DNA from: Terriglobia bacterium
GTDB lineage: Bacteria; Acidobacteriota; Thermoanaerobaculia; Thermoanaerobaculales; Thermoanaerobaculaceae
Direction of reading: 5' to 3'
Length of the DNA stretch: 64,000 bases
Assembly (NCBI GenBank): GCA_020073245.1
Contig: JAIQFQ010000007.1
Coordinates: forward strand, 1-64,000
Every line of letters starts with the position of its first letter. Position 1 is the first letter of the stretch. Position numbers and translations under genes: made by a program. Shown here one piece after another: positions 1-8,793 of this stretch. Below the pieces are notes generated by a model, which had not been told where the DNA came from, did not search any database, and saw nothing but the letters and a program-made list of their open reading frames with translations.

Positions 1-1926
1 GCGCAGGCCGGCACGATGACGGTGCAGGCGACGGGAACCTCCGCGTACCGCGTCCACTTCGAGTACAACGACCGCGGGCGCGGGCCTCGCTTCGACTCGA
101 CGATCGCGCTCGACCCGGCTTCGATCCCTCTGCGCATCGAGACGGATGGCAACGACTATATGAAGGGCCCGGTCGCCGAGCGGTTCGAGCGCACGACTAC
201 GGGCGCCACGTGGTCTTCCGGCGGCGGAGCGGGCACCCTCGCCGTTTCGGGCCGCGCCTTCTACTTCCCTTTCGCCGGCACGCCGTTCGACACGGGCCTG
301 CTCGCCCGCGCGGCCCTGCGCGCGCAGGGCGGGACGATCGGCCTGCTGCCCGAGGGCGAGGCGACGGTCGAGAAGGTCGGCGAGCTCGGGATCGAGGCCG
401 GCAACACGCGCCGCACCGTCGCGCAGGTCGCGATCACCGGCCTCGACTTCAGACCGGTCCGGGTGTGGCTCGATGGCGACGGGGGGTTCTTCGCGTCGGC
501 CAGCCACTGGCTCACGGTCATCCCCAGGGGTTGGGAAAACGCGGTTCCCAGGCTGCTCGCGGCCCAGGATGCGGCCGAGGCAGCCCGCGCGGCAGCCCTG
601 GCCAAGAGCCTTGCCCACAGGCCGGAGAGGGCGCTGGCGTTCACAGGGGCAACGCTCTTCGACGCCGACGGGGCGGTCTTGCGGCCCGGCCGGACCGTCG
701 TGATCGAGGGCGATCGGATCGCCGCGGTGGGCCCCGACGGCCAGGTCCGCGTCCCCGAGGGCTCCGAGGTCGTCAAGGCCGACGGCAAGACGCTCCTGCC
801 GGGGCTGTGGGACATGCACGTGCACCTCGGCGGCGTCGACGGCCTCCTCGACATCGCCAACGGCGTCACCACCGTCCGCGACATGGGCAACGAGATGGAC
901 ACGCTGCTGGCCATGAAGAAGCGCTTCGACGACGGCACGGCGATCGGGCCGCGCGTTGTCCTGGCCGGCCTCGTCGACGGCAGCGGCCCGTACACCGCGC
1001 CAATCAAGGACAAGGTCGACACCCCGGCGCAGGCGAAGACCGCGGTCGAGACCTACGCCCGACACGGGTACGTCCAGCTCAAGATCTACAGCTCCATCAA
1101 GCCGGAGCTGGTGTCGCTCCTCGCCCGCCTCGCCCACGAGCACGGCATGCGCGTCTCAGGGCATGTCCCGGCGTTCATGAACGCGGAGCAGTTCGTCCTC
1201 GACGGCGCGGACGAGATCCAGCACGAGAACTTCGTCTTCCTCCACTTCCTCTTCGACACCGTGAAGGACACGCGCACGCCGGCGCGGTTCACCGCCGTGG
1301 CCGAGCATGGCGCCGAGATCGACCCCTCGCAGCCGCGCGTGAAGGCGCTGTTCAAGCTCTTCCTCGAGCATCACACCCCTCTCGACCCCACGATCAACGT
1401 CTTCGAGACCATGTTCGTCGCTCGGCGGGGTGCCATCCCGCCGGGATGGGCCGATGTCGCGGCAAGGCTACCGGCGCAGGTCCGGCGCGGCTTCCTCGGG
1501 GGAGGCCTCCCCGTCCCCGAGGGCAAGGACGCGCTCTACCGGGACGCGTTCCGCTCGATGCTCGCCATGGTCAAGGCGCAGGTCGACGCGGGGATCCCCA
1601 TGGTCGCCGGCACCGACGCGATGGCCGGCTTCACCCTTCCCCGCGAGCTGGAGCTCTGGGTCGAGGCCGGGATCCCGAGCGCGAAGGTGCTCCAGATCGC
1701 GACGCTCGGCGGCGCCCGAGTCATGAAGCTCGACCGCGAGCTCGGCTCCGTGGCGCGCGGGAAGCTCGCCGATCTGATCGTCGTCGACGGCGACCCGGTC
1801 GCGGACATCCACGCCCTGCGCCGGGTCGAGACCGTCGTCAAGGGAGGCGTCGTCTACAGCGTCCCCGCCCTCGACCGCGCGCTCGGCGTCCAGCCGGATC
1901 AATCACTCCGTGGGAGCACCTTCTAG
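1..1926 (+). CDS. Amidohydrolase family protein (5' end outside window)
   Basis: Metal-dependent hydrolase of the amidohydrolase superfamily (imidazolonepropionase/prolidase-like group); the substrate cannot be told. The reading frame is open to base 1, so the true start probably lies upstream; the first ATG inside the window is at 16. Numbering from that ATG, a beta-rich N-terminal part of about 200 residues precedes the TIM-barrel domain. The metal set is visible: HVH at 268-270 (in DMHVHLGG), Lys356 (VQLKIYS, the usual carboxylated lysine), His383 (GHVP), His403 (QHEN) and Asp534 (GTDA). The C-terminus ends with the usual LADLIVVDGDP strand. Oddity: the last codons and the TAG stop (1924-1926) lie inside a REP repeat, so the final residues are repeat-derived. 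Confidence 0.9.
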   Translation, partial: AQAGTMTVQATGTSAYRVHFEYNDRGRGPRFDSTIALDPASIPLRIETDGNDYMKGPVAERFERTTTGATWSSGGGAGTLAVSGRAFYFPFAGTPFDTGLLARAALRAQGGTIGLLPEGEATVEKVGELGIEAGNTRRTVAQVAITGLDFRPVRVWLDGDGGFFASASHWLTVIPRGWENAVPRLLAAQDAAEAARAAALAKSLAHRPERALAFTGATLFDADGAVLRPGRTVVIEGDRIAAVGPDGQVRVPEGSEVVKADGKTLLPGLWDMHVHLGGVDGLLDIANGVTTVRDMGNEMDTLLAMKKRFDDGTAIGPRVVLAGLVDGSGPYTAPIKDKVDTPAQAKTAVETYARHGYVQLKIYSSIKPELVSLLARLAHEHGMRVSGHVPAFMNAEQFVLDGADEIQHENFVFLHFLFDTVKDTRTPARFTAVAEHGAEIDPSQPRVKALFKLFLEHHTPLDPTINVFETMFVARRGAIPPGWADVAARLPAQVRRGFLGGGLPVPEGKDALYRDAFRSMLAMVKAQVDAGIPMVAGTDAMAGFTLPRELELWVEAGIPSAKVLQIATLGGARVMKLDRELGSVARGKLADLIVVDGDPVADIHALRRVETVVKGGVVYSVPALDRALGVQPDQSLRGSTF

Positions 1927-2004
1927 GTGCGACCGGATCAACCCCCCGTGGGAGCACTTTCCATGTGCGGCCTCTCTCTGGCCGCGGCTGGAAGCCGCTC
2001 CCAC
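1910..2004. repeat. REP cluster (three copies) at the amidohydrolase 3' end
   Basis: Three copies of the roughly 25-base REP that also fills 19.0-20.2 kb. Two are forward (1910-1934 and 1948-1972, starting GTGGGAGCAC and ending GTGCG.CC) and one is inverted (1980-2004, GGCCGCGG...CCGCTCCCAC). The first copy has a C-to-T change against the consensus that forms the amidohydrolase TAG stop. Confidence 0.85.
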
Positions 2005-2041
2005 CGAGAGGCCGCCATTCGCTGAGCGACCGTCCAGCCAG

Positions 2042-2120
2042 TCCGGCGCAGTTGACGATCCGGGTCTCGTGCTGCTTGTCCTCCGCCACTTGTCAACTCA
2101 GCCCGAGCAGGTACCCATCT
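2042..2120 (+). repeat. Structured 79-base element, copy A
   Basis: Imperfect palindrome: AGTTGAC at 2050-2056 pairs with GTCAACT at 2092-2098, and an outer arm TCCGGC pairs partly with GCCCGA. It aligns without gaps to 10959-11037; by hand 55 of 79 positions match, and two stem pairs change on both sides. It lies between convergent genes (amidohydrolase and the minus-strand gene at 2184). It could be a 3'-end or terminator structure (no T-run follows) or the relic of a mobile repeat. Confidence 0.6.
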
Positions 2121-2183
2121 AGCGAATACCGGGCTACCGCGCAGATCAAGAGGCGGACCTGCTCATGCAATCAGGTAGCCGTC

Positions 2184-2702
2184 CTAGGCAAGCTCAGCCT
2201 CAAGGTCCGGATGGCCAGCGGTTCTCCAGCTGCTCGTCGAGCGGACCAACGCAGTGCCCCGCTTGAACGCCGACCCGTTGATCTCAAGGACGACCTGATG
2301 CCCACTGGCAAGCAGCGTGAGCAGCGTCTGAACACCGGGAAACGGGAAATGCACCCAGCCGTGGAGGTTGTGGTCATGGGTGGTCTGGAACAGACCGCCG
2401 TGCGCCTCGCTGGAGCTTGTGACGGTGAAGTTGAACCTCGTGACCTCGCGTTTGCTGACCGTGAGCGGCATCCGGTAGGGCTCCACAACCAGATCGAGAG
2501 AAAGCCATTCTTCATCTTGAAGCTCATCCTCGTAGCCGATCTTGTCGGTATGAGTCTTCCAGTCGTGGTAGGGGACCTCGCGCCGCTCGAAACGCGGCCC
2601 TTCGTAGAACGCATGCCACTCTAGGATCGAAAGGTAGTACGTGACGTATTGTTCGAATGGGTCTTCCTTCTTCGTCTTCTTCTTGCGGCGTCGGGCAGCC
2701 AT
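2184..2702 (-). CDS. Hypothetical protein, 172 aa
   Basis: I do not recognise this family. The ATG start is followed by a strongly basic stretch (RRRKKKTKK, residues 4-12). The rest is a soluble-looking protein rich in aromatic and acidic residues (for example YVTYYL, HAFYEG and HGWVHFPFPG), with no signal peptide, membrane segment or nuclease/NTP-binding motif that I can see. It is transcribed away from hsdR across a 138-base gap and lies inside the pair of 79-base elements that bracket the restriction operon. Guilt by association makes a defence accessory role possible, but nothing in the sequence shows it. Confidence 0.6.
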   Translation of the reverse strand: MAARRRKKKTKKEDPFEQYVTYYLSILEWHAFYEGPRFERREVPYHDWKTHTDKIGYEDELQDEEWLSLDLVVEPYRMPLTVSKREVTRFNFTVTSSSEAHGGLFQTTHDHNLHGWVHFPFPGVQTLLTLLASGHQVVLEINGSAFKRGTALVRSTSSWRTAGHPDLEAELA

Positions 2703-2849
2703 GTTCGCAACCTCGGTTTGTCGCCCGAGTCTACATCCCTAAGTGCCTCACGCGTCTCTGTGCGGTATTCTGATACAAATGGACAGGCTCCTTTGGCGAC
2801 GCAACGTTGGGGCCGCAGGGCAACCCTGCACCAATAGAAGGTGCTCGCA

Positions 2850-5663
2850 GTGGACCTGAACGAGGCGGAGACCAGGCGCCGGCTGATCGACGAGGATCTT
2901 CGCCTCGCCGGCTGGGTCCTGGATGACCCGTCGCAGGTCATTCAAGAGTTGGACATCGTGGTCGGCGACACGGAGCGCGCCCGCGTTGCCGAGCCGGAGA
3001 GCCCGTACGCGGGACATCAGTTCGCGGACTACGGGCTCCTGATGCACGGGAAACCGATCGCGGTCGTCGAGGCCAAACGAACGAGCAAGGACGCGGAGCT
3101 CGGCAGAGAGCAGGCCTTGCGCTACGCCACCAACCTGCAGCGGATTCACGGTGGTCCCCTCCCCTTCATCCTCTACACCAACGGCTATCAGACCTTTCTC
3201 TGGGAGCACGGGTTCTACCCGCCGGTGCAAGTCCACGGCTTCCCGACGCCGGACGATCTCGAGTGGATGGACCGTCGCCGAGAAGGCAGGAAGCCTCTGT
3301 CCGTGGAGCTGATCGACACCAAGATCTCGGGACGCGACTACCAGATCGCGGCGATCCGCGCCGTGCTCGAGGCGCTCGAAGCCAAGCGGACCAAGCTGCT
3401 GCTCGTGATGGCCACCGGGACAGGCAAGACACGCGTCGCCGTTTCGCTGATCGACGTGCTCTTCCGCGCTCGCTGGGCAAAGCGAGTGCTCTTCCTCGTG
3501 GACCGCATCGCGCTTCGCGATCAGGCCCTCGCGGCGTTCAAGGAGTTCATGCCCTCCGAGCCGGCGTGGCCGCAGGAGGGCGATAGGAGCTTCGTCCGCG
3601 GCCGGAGGGTCTACGTCACCACGTATCCGACGATGCTCAATCTGATCCAGGGCAGCGAATCGCCCTCCGCCTGGATCTCGCCGCACTACTTCGACGTCGT
3701 CATCGCCGACGAGAGCCATCGCAGCATCTACAACATCTACCAGCAGACCCTCGGCTACTTCCACGCGATCAAGATCGGGTTGACCGCGACCCCAACGGAC
3801 CGCATCGACCACGACACGTTCGAGCTCTTCGACTGCGAGACGTACGACCCGACCTTCGCCTACACGTACGAGGAGGCCATCGCCCACCAGCCGCCGTATC
3901 TCTGCGATTTCGAGGTGTTGAAGGTCCGCTCCAAGTTCCAGATCGAGGGCATTCAGGGTGGGGCGCTCCCGCCGCAGGTGCAATCCCGGCTCGTCGCCGA
4001 GGGAAAGGACCTCGACGACATCGACTTCGAAGGGACGGATCTCGAACGGAAGGTCACGAACTCAGGGACGAATGCGCTGATCGTGCGGGAGTTCATGGAG
4101 GAGTGCATCAAGGACCCATCAGGCGTCCTGCCGGGGAAGACCATCGTCTTCGCGATCTCGAAGGGACACGCGCGCCGGCTCGAGGCGCTATTCGATCGAC
4201 TCTACCCCGAGCACGCCGGCCGCCTCGCCCGCGTCCTGGTCTCAGACGACCGGTTCGTCTACGGCAAGGGCGGGCTGCTCGAGCAGTTCAAAACACAGGA
4301 AATGCCGCGCGTCGCCATCTCCGTGGATCTGCTCGACACCGGCGTGGACGTTCGCGAACTCGTGAACCTGGTGTTCGCCAAGCCCGTGTACTCCTACGTC
4401 AAGTTCTGGCAGATGATCGGCCGCGGCACGAGGGTGCTCGAAGTCGATCCGGCGAAGCGGCGCCCGTGGTGCCCTGAGAAGGACCGCTTCCTCATCATCG
4501 ACTGCTGGGGCAACTTCGAGTACTTCAAGATGAACCCGAAGGGGCGCGAGCCGGAGCAACAGGCGGCCCTGCCCGTCCGCCTGTTCAGGGCACGCATCGA
4601 GAAGCTCGAGGCCGCCGTCACGGCCGGCCGAGCCGACATCGCCGAGCTGGTGAAAGCCGACCTACGCGCCGACCTGGCCGGCTTGCCGCGCAACAACGTC
4701 GTCGTGAAGGAGGCGGCGTCCGACCTCGCGACCGTTCGCGACGACCAGTTCTGGGAGCACCTGGGCGCGGAGGGCCTCGTCTTCCTGCGCACGGTAATCG
4801 CTCCGGTCCTGCGAGCGCGCTCAGAGGCCGACTTCAAGGCGCTGCGCTTCGAGACCGAAGTGGTCGAGCTTGGCACGGCGCTCCTGCAGGACAACCGCGA
4901 GGCGTTCGAGGCGATCCGGGACAGCGTCGTACTCCAGGTGAGCGAGCTGCCGCTCTCCGTCAACCTCGTGGCGAGACAGCGAGACCTCATTGAAGCCGTG
5001 CAGGGCCCGGCATGGTGGGCGCAGCCGACCGACGGGAAGCTGCGCGAGCTGGCCCGGCGTCTCGCCCCGCTCATGCGCTTCCGCCAGCGTCGTTCGGAAC
5101 CGATGATGAAACTCGACATCGCCGACCTTCTGGCGACCAAGGAGTGGGTCGAGGTCGGGCCTGAGCACGAACGCATGACCTCGTCGGCGTATCGGGCCCG
5201 GGTCGAGGCCTACGTCCAGGAGCTTGTCGCGTCCAACCCGCTCGTCGCCAGGATCAAGGCGGGCGAGGCCGTCTCCGACGAGGAGATCCATCAGCTCGCC
5301 GACCTGCTCGAGAGGCACGATCCGCACATCACGGTTCAGCTTCTGCGCAAGGTGTACAACCACCGCGGCGCCGACTTCGTGCGGCTGCTCCGCCACGTCC
5401 TCGGCGTCGAACGGCTCGAGTTGTGGCCGGAGACGGTCACCCAGGCCTTCGATGCTTTCATCGCCGCACATACAACCCTCGGTGGGTTGCAGCTCCAGTT
5501 CCTCCAGACGCTCAAGACGTTCATCCTGCAGACCGGCAGACTGGCCAAGGAAGACCTTGTCCAACCGCCTTTCACGCAGCTCCACCCGCGCGGCATCCGA
5601 GGCGTCTTCAAGCCCGCCGAGATCGAGGAAGTCATGCGGCTCGCCGAGCGCCTCGTGGCGTAG
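2850..5663 (+). CDS. hsdR: Type I restriction enzyme R subunit (EcoEI-like)
   Basis: Motor and nuclease subunit of a type I restriction-modification complex; it translocates and cuts unmethylated DNA with HsdM and HsdS. An N-terminal HSDR_N nuclease domain (about 1-150) carries the PD-(D/E)xK pattern FADYGLL...VVEAKR. The SF2 helicase follows, with Walker A MATGTGKT at about 187-194, DESH at about 286, TATP, and the late motif QMIGRGTR. The rest matches the EcoEI R C-terminal region. Length (937 aa) is normal. I chose GTG at 2850 because AGAAGG (2836-2841) sits 8 bases upstream; GTG at 2841 in the same frame is the alternative. A GCAGGG-CAA-CCCTGC hairpin (2815-2829) precedes the ribosome site. 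First gene of the hsd operon. Confidence 0.95.
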   Translation: MDLNEAETRRRLIDEDLRLAGWVLDDPSQVIQELDIVVGDTERARVAEPESPYAGHQFADYGLLMHGKPIAVVEAKRTSKDAELGREQALRYATNLQRIHGGPLPFILYTNGYQTFLWEHGFYPPVQVHGFPTPDDLEWMDRRREGRKPLSVELIDTKISGRDYQIAAIRAVLEALEAKRTKLLLVMATGTGKTRVAVSLIDVLFRARWAKRVLFLVDRIALRDQALAAFKEFMPSEPAWPQEGDRSFVRGRRVYVTTYPTMLNLIQGSESPSAWISPHYFDVVIADESHRSIYNIYQQTLGYFHAIKIGLTATPTDRIDHDTFELFDCETYDPTFAYTYEEAIAHQPPYLCDFEVLKVRSKFQIEGIQGGALPPQVQSRLVAEGKDLDDIDFEGTDLERKVTNSGTNALIVREFMEECIKDPSGVLPGKTIVFAISKGHARRLEALFDRLYPEHAGRLARVLVSDDRFVYGKGGLLEQFKTQEMPRVAISVDLLDTGVDVRELVNLVFAKPVYSYVKFWQMIGRGTRVLEVDPAKRRPWCPEKDRFLIIDCWGNFEYFKMNPKGREPEQQAALPVRLFRARIEKLEAAVTAGRADIAELVKADLRADLAGLPRNNVVVKEAASDLATVRDDQFWEHLGAEGLVFLRTVIAPVLRARSEADFKALRFETEVVELGTALLQDNREAFEAIRDSVVLQVSELPLSVNLVARQRDLIEAVQGPAWWAQPTDGKLRELARRLAPLMRFRQRRSEPMMKLDIADLLATKEWVEVGPEHERMTSSAYRARVEAYVQELVASNPLVARIKAGEAVSDEEIHQLADLLERHDPHITVQLLRKVYNHRGADFVRLLRHVLGVERLELWPETVTQAFDAFIAAHTTLGGLQLQFLQTLKTFILQTGRLAKEDLVQPPFTQLHPRGIRGVFKPAEIEEVMRLAERLVA

Positions 5664-5694
5664 ACAACCCCCACGGATGGTGGTAAGGTCGCCC

Positions 5695-5751
5695 TTGAAC
5701 GAGGTAATAGACGCTTAATATTACCCGTATTGCAACGTTCATTACCTCGTT
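5695..5751 (+). promoter_or_regulatory. Candidate promoter and operator of the fic gene
   Basis: An 11-base perfect inverted repeat, AACGAGGTAAT (5698-5708) and ATTACCTCGTT (5741-5751), brackets an unusually AT-rich stretch. A third half-site ATTACC lies at 5720-5725. A plausible sigma-70 promoter, TTGAAC (5695-5700), 18 bases, TATTAC (5719-5724), is embedded in it, 14 bases before the fic start. Bound repressor would block it; the Fic protein's own C-terminal winged-helix-like region is the obvious candidate. Confidence 0.6.
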
Positions 5752-5764
5752 TCCGGAGAGAGAC

Positions 5765-6817
5765 ATGCCACATTCGCTCGATCCTATCTATTTGCAGAAC
5801 TTGAATTTTCCCGCCGAGGATGCGTCCACGCTCCAGAAGATCGGCGAGTACAAGGGGAAGCAGGCGCTCTTCACCCAGCAGACGCCTGAGATCCTCGAGT
5901 CCCTGCGCCAAGTGGCCATCGTCGAGTCGAGCGAGTCGTCGAACCGGCTCGAGGGCATCACCGCGCCGCGGGAGCGCGTCGAGGCCCTGGTCCTCAGGAC
6001 CTCCATGCCGGCGACCCGCTCCGAGCAGGAGATCGCCGGCTACCGCGACGCACTCGCGCTGATCCACGAGTCTTCCGAACACATGGCGTTCACCGTCAAC
6101 GTCGTGCTCCAGCTCCACTCGATGATTTACCGCTACCTGCCCGCCGAAGGCGGCCGCTGGAAGATGACCGACAACGAGATCGTGGAGCGCAATCCGAACG
6201 GTTCACTCCTGCGGGTCCGCTTCCGCGCCGTGCCTGCGGTCGCGACCCCAGGCGCGATGGACCAGCTCGTCGAGCGCTACCGGGCCGCCGTCACCGAGGG
6301 ACGTGTGGAGCCGCTCGTCGCCGTACCCCTCGCGGTCTTCGACTTCCTCTGCATCCACCCGTTCACCGACGGCAACGGCCGCACCGCGCGGCTGCTCACC
6401 CTGCTGCTGCTCTACCACTTCGGGTACGAGGTCGGGCGCTACATCAGCCTCGAGCGGATCTTCGAGGAGTCCAGGGAGACCTACTACGAGACGCTGGAGG
6501 CATCGTCCCAGGCCTGGCATCAGGGCAAGCACGACATCCACCCGTGGCTGCGCTACTTCTGGGGCGCCATGCTACGCGCCTACGGCGAGTTCGAGGAGCG
6601 GGTCGGCCAGGTCACGACCGGCCGTGGGTCGAAGACGGCCCACATCCGCCGCGTCATCGACCGCACGCTTGTGCCGTTCGCCATCTCCGAGATCGAGGCC
6701 GAGTGCCCAGGCATCAGCCGTGACATGATCCGCGTGGTCCTGCGGCAGATGCGCAAGGACGGCGTGCTCGCGCTCGCGGGCGCCGGCCGCGGCGCGCGCT
6801 GGTCGAGGAAGCCGTAG
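5765..6817 (+). CDS. Fic family protein with winged-helix C-terminus
   Basis: Fic enzymes usually transfer AMP from ATP to a target hydroxyl. Order: Fic_N-like N-terminus, a self-inhibitory helix motif SxxxEG (SNRLEG, residues about 57-62; class II, inhibitor in cis), the canonical active-site loop HPFTDGNGRTAR at about 198-209 with catalytic His and both arginines intact, and a C-terminal region (about 280-350: IRRVIDRTL...MIRVVLRQMRKDGVL) that reads as a winged helix. The ATG follows GGAGAGAG. It lies between hsdR and hsdM in the same orientation, an arrangement seen in other type I systems. The winged helix plus the inverted repeat at its promoter suggest autoregulation. The AMPylation target is unknown. 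Confidence 0.92.
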   Translation: MPHSLDPIYLQNLNFPAEDASTLQKIGEYKGKQALFTQQTPEILESLRQVAIVESSESSNRLEGITAPRERVEALVLRTSMPATRSEQEIAGYRDALALIHESSEHMAFTVNVVLQLHSMIYRYLPAEGGRWKMTDNEIVERNPNGSLLRVRFRAVPAVATPGAMDQLVERYRAAVTEGRVEPLVAVPLAVFDFLCIHPFTDGNGRTARLLTLLLLYHFGYEVGRYISLERIFEESRETYYETLEASSQAWHQGKHDIHPWLRYFWGAMLRAYGEFEERVGQVTTGRGSKTAHIRRVIDRTLVPFAISEIEAECPGISRDMIRVVLRQMRKDGVLALAGAGRGARWSRKP

Positions 6818-6895
6818 GCACCCATGCGAGGTCGGCGTGACAACGGAGGCGGGACGATCCCCATGGGCCAAGAGGACGCGCTGAAGCGTGCAACT

Positions 6896-7211
6896 CGCTG
6901 TCATCGCGAGGAGGCCGCTCGCGCCGCGAGCGGCCGACGTGGCGATCTCGTGGAGACGGTCGTTATGGGGCGACGACACACAACGGACCATGAAAAGCGC
7001 TGTCATCGCGAGGAGGCCGCTCGCACCGCAAGCGGCCGACGTGGCGATCTCGTGGAGACGGTCGTTACGGGGCGACGACACACAACGGACCATAAAAAGC
7101 GCTGTCATCGCGAGGAGGCCGCTCGCGCCGCGAGCGGCCGACGTGGCGATCTCGTGATCACCGCGATGACCTCGGGATCGCGTCGGCGGCTTCGCCGCCT
7201 CGCGATGACAG
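6896..7211. repeat. 102-base tandem repeat with inverted ends, between fic and hsdM
   Basis: Three direct repeats with a period of 102 bases begin at 6896, 6998 and 7100; the third is truncated. Each opens with CGCTGTCATCGCGAGGAGG and then holds a hairpin (in unit 1, GGCCGCTCGC 6913-6922 and GCGAGCGGCC 6926-6935). The array is bounded by the 14-base inverted pair CTGTCATCGCGAGG (6898-6911) and CCTCGCGATGACAG (7198-7211). Open frames across it only translate the repeat. The whole fic-hsdM gap of about 450 bases is otherwise empty. Confidence 0.85.
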
Positions 7212-7269
7212 GAGTATCCAGACAGACTTGCCCGCCAATCACCGGAGTCACGATGCCGATGGAGCCGCC

Positions 7270-8793
7270 ATGCTGACACCCGCGATTCGCTCGAAAGTGG
7301 ACGCCCTGTGGGACAAGTTCTGGTCGGGCGGGATCGCCAACCCGCTCACCGCGATCGAGCAGATCTCGTACCTGCTGTTTATGCGGCGGCTCGACGCCAT
7401 GGACCGCAAGACGCAGGAGGACGCCGAGTGGCTCAAGAAACCCTCCACGTCACTTTTCGCCGGGCACGACGACCTGCGCTGGAGCCAGTTCCGCCACCTC
7501 CCCGGCGACGAAATGCTCGCCCACGTGCGCGACCGGGTCTTCCCGTTCATCAAGCAGCTCGGGGGCGAGTCGCAGCCGTTCGCCCAAGCGATGCAGGATG
7601 CCGTGTTCATCATCCCGAAGCCGTCCCTGCTCGTCGAGGCGGTAGGGATCGTCGATGAGATCTACGGCGAGATCGAGCGCGAGCGGCAGGCCAACGGGCA
7701 GACGTTCCACGACACCCAGGGCGATCTCTACGAATACCTGCTCTCGGAGATCGCCACGGCCGGCAAGAACGGCCAGTTCCGCACGCCGCGCCACCTGATC
7801 CAGATGATCTGCGCGCTCGTCGATCCGAGGCTCGGCGAGGAGGTGTGCGACCTCGCCTGCGGCACAGGCGGCTTCCTGCTCGGCGCCTACCAGCACATCC
7901 TCACCCAGCACACCAGCCCAGGCCTGCGTCACACCGATGAGAACGGCCTGGAGCGGGGCGAGATCGGCGACCGGCTCACCGACCAGCGCCAGTGGCGCGT
8001 CCTCAAGGAGCGCACCTTCACCGGCTTCGACTTCGACACCACGATGGTGCGCATCGGCCTCATGAACCTGCTGCTCCACGGCATCGACACGCCGAACCTC
8101 CACTACATGGACACGCTCTCCAAGCGCTACGACGAGCGCGACCGCTACGACGTGGCGCTCGCTAACCCCCCGTTCAAGGGCAGCATCGACAAGGGCGACA
8201 TCAACGAGGACCTCTCACTCGCCACCACCAAGACCGAGCTGCTGTTCGTCAACCGCATCGTCAACGTCCTGCGCATCGGCGGCCGCGCCGGGGTCATCGT
8301 CCCCGACGGCGTCCTGTTCGGCTCATCCAACGCCCACAAGAAGCTGCGCGCGATGCTGCTCGAGCAGTGCGAGCTGCAGGGGATCGTCAAGATGCCGGCC
8401 GGCGTCTTCCGGCCGTACGCGGGCGTCAGCACGGCCGTGCTGATCTTCGTCAAGGGCGGGAGCACCGAGAATGTCTGGTTCTACGACATGCAATCGGACG
8501 GCTACTCCCTCGACGACAAGCGCGACAAGATCGAGGCCAACGATATCCCGGACGTCATCGCACGCTGGCGAGCCCGCGACCCGAAGAAGGACACCGACCG
8601 CACCGCCAGGTCGTTCTTCGTTCCCGCCGCCGAGATCAAGGGAAACGGCTACGACCTCTCCATCAACCGCTACAAGGAGGTCCACTACGAGGAGCAGGAG
8701 TACGACCCGCCCAAGGTCATCCTCGCCCGCCTCCGCGCCCTCGAGGACGAGATCCGCAAGGGCCTCGACAAACTGGCGGGGATGCTGGGATGA
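7270..8793 (+). CDS. hsdM: Type I restriction-modification DNA methyltransferase, M subunit
   Basis: N6-adenine methyltransferase subunit that modifies the host sites recognised by HsdS and is part of the restriction complex. HsdM N-terminal helical domain (about 1-125: LWDKFWSGGIANPLTAIEQ) is followed by the N6-adenine Mtase fold with SAM motif DLACGTGGF at about 193 and catalytic NPPF at about 297. 507 aa, normal. The ATG at 7270 has GGAG 5 bases upstream; an in-frame TTG at 7228 would add 14 residues from the repeat edge and is less likely. The stop overlaps the hsdS start (ATGA), so the two are translationally coupled. Confidence 0.96.
   Translation: MLTPAIRSKVDALWDKFWSGGIANPLTAIEQISYLLFMRRLDAMDRKTQEDAEWLKKPSTSLFAGHDDLRWSQFRHLPGDEMLAHVRDRVFPFIKQLGGESQPFAQAMQDAVFIIPKPSLLVEAVGIVDEIYGEIERERQANGQTFHDTQGDLYEYLLSEIATAGKNGQFRTPRHLIQMICALVDPRLGEEVCDLACGTGGFLLGAYQHILTQHTSPGLRHTDENGLERGEIGDRLTDQRQWRVLKERTFTGFDFDTTMVRIGLMNLLLHGIDTPNLHYMDTLSKRYDERDRYDVALANPPFKGSIDKGDINEDLSLATTKTELLFVNRIVNVLRIGGRAGVIVPDGVLFGSSNAHKKLRAMLLEQCELQGIVKMPAGVFRPYAGVSTAVLIFVKGGSTENVWFYDMQSDGYSLDDKRDKIEANDIPDVIARWRARDPKKDTDRTARSFFVPAAEIKGNGYDLSINRYKEVHYEEQEYDPPKVILARLRALEDEIRKGLDKLAGMLG

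Noticed and set aside
6896..7211. CRISPR array
   Set aside because: Units are identical along their full length with no unique spacers, and no cas genes lie nearby.
6824..7276. Open frames across the fic-hsdM gap, such as 150- and 89-residue products
   Set aside because: They only translate the 102-base tandem repeat in different frames; composition is repeat-driven and no ribosome site supports them.
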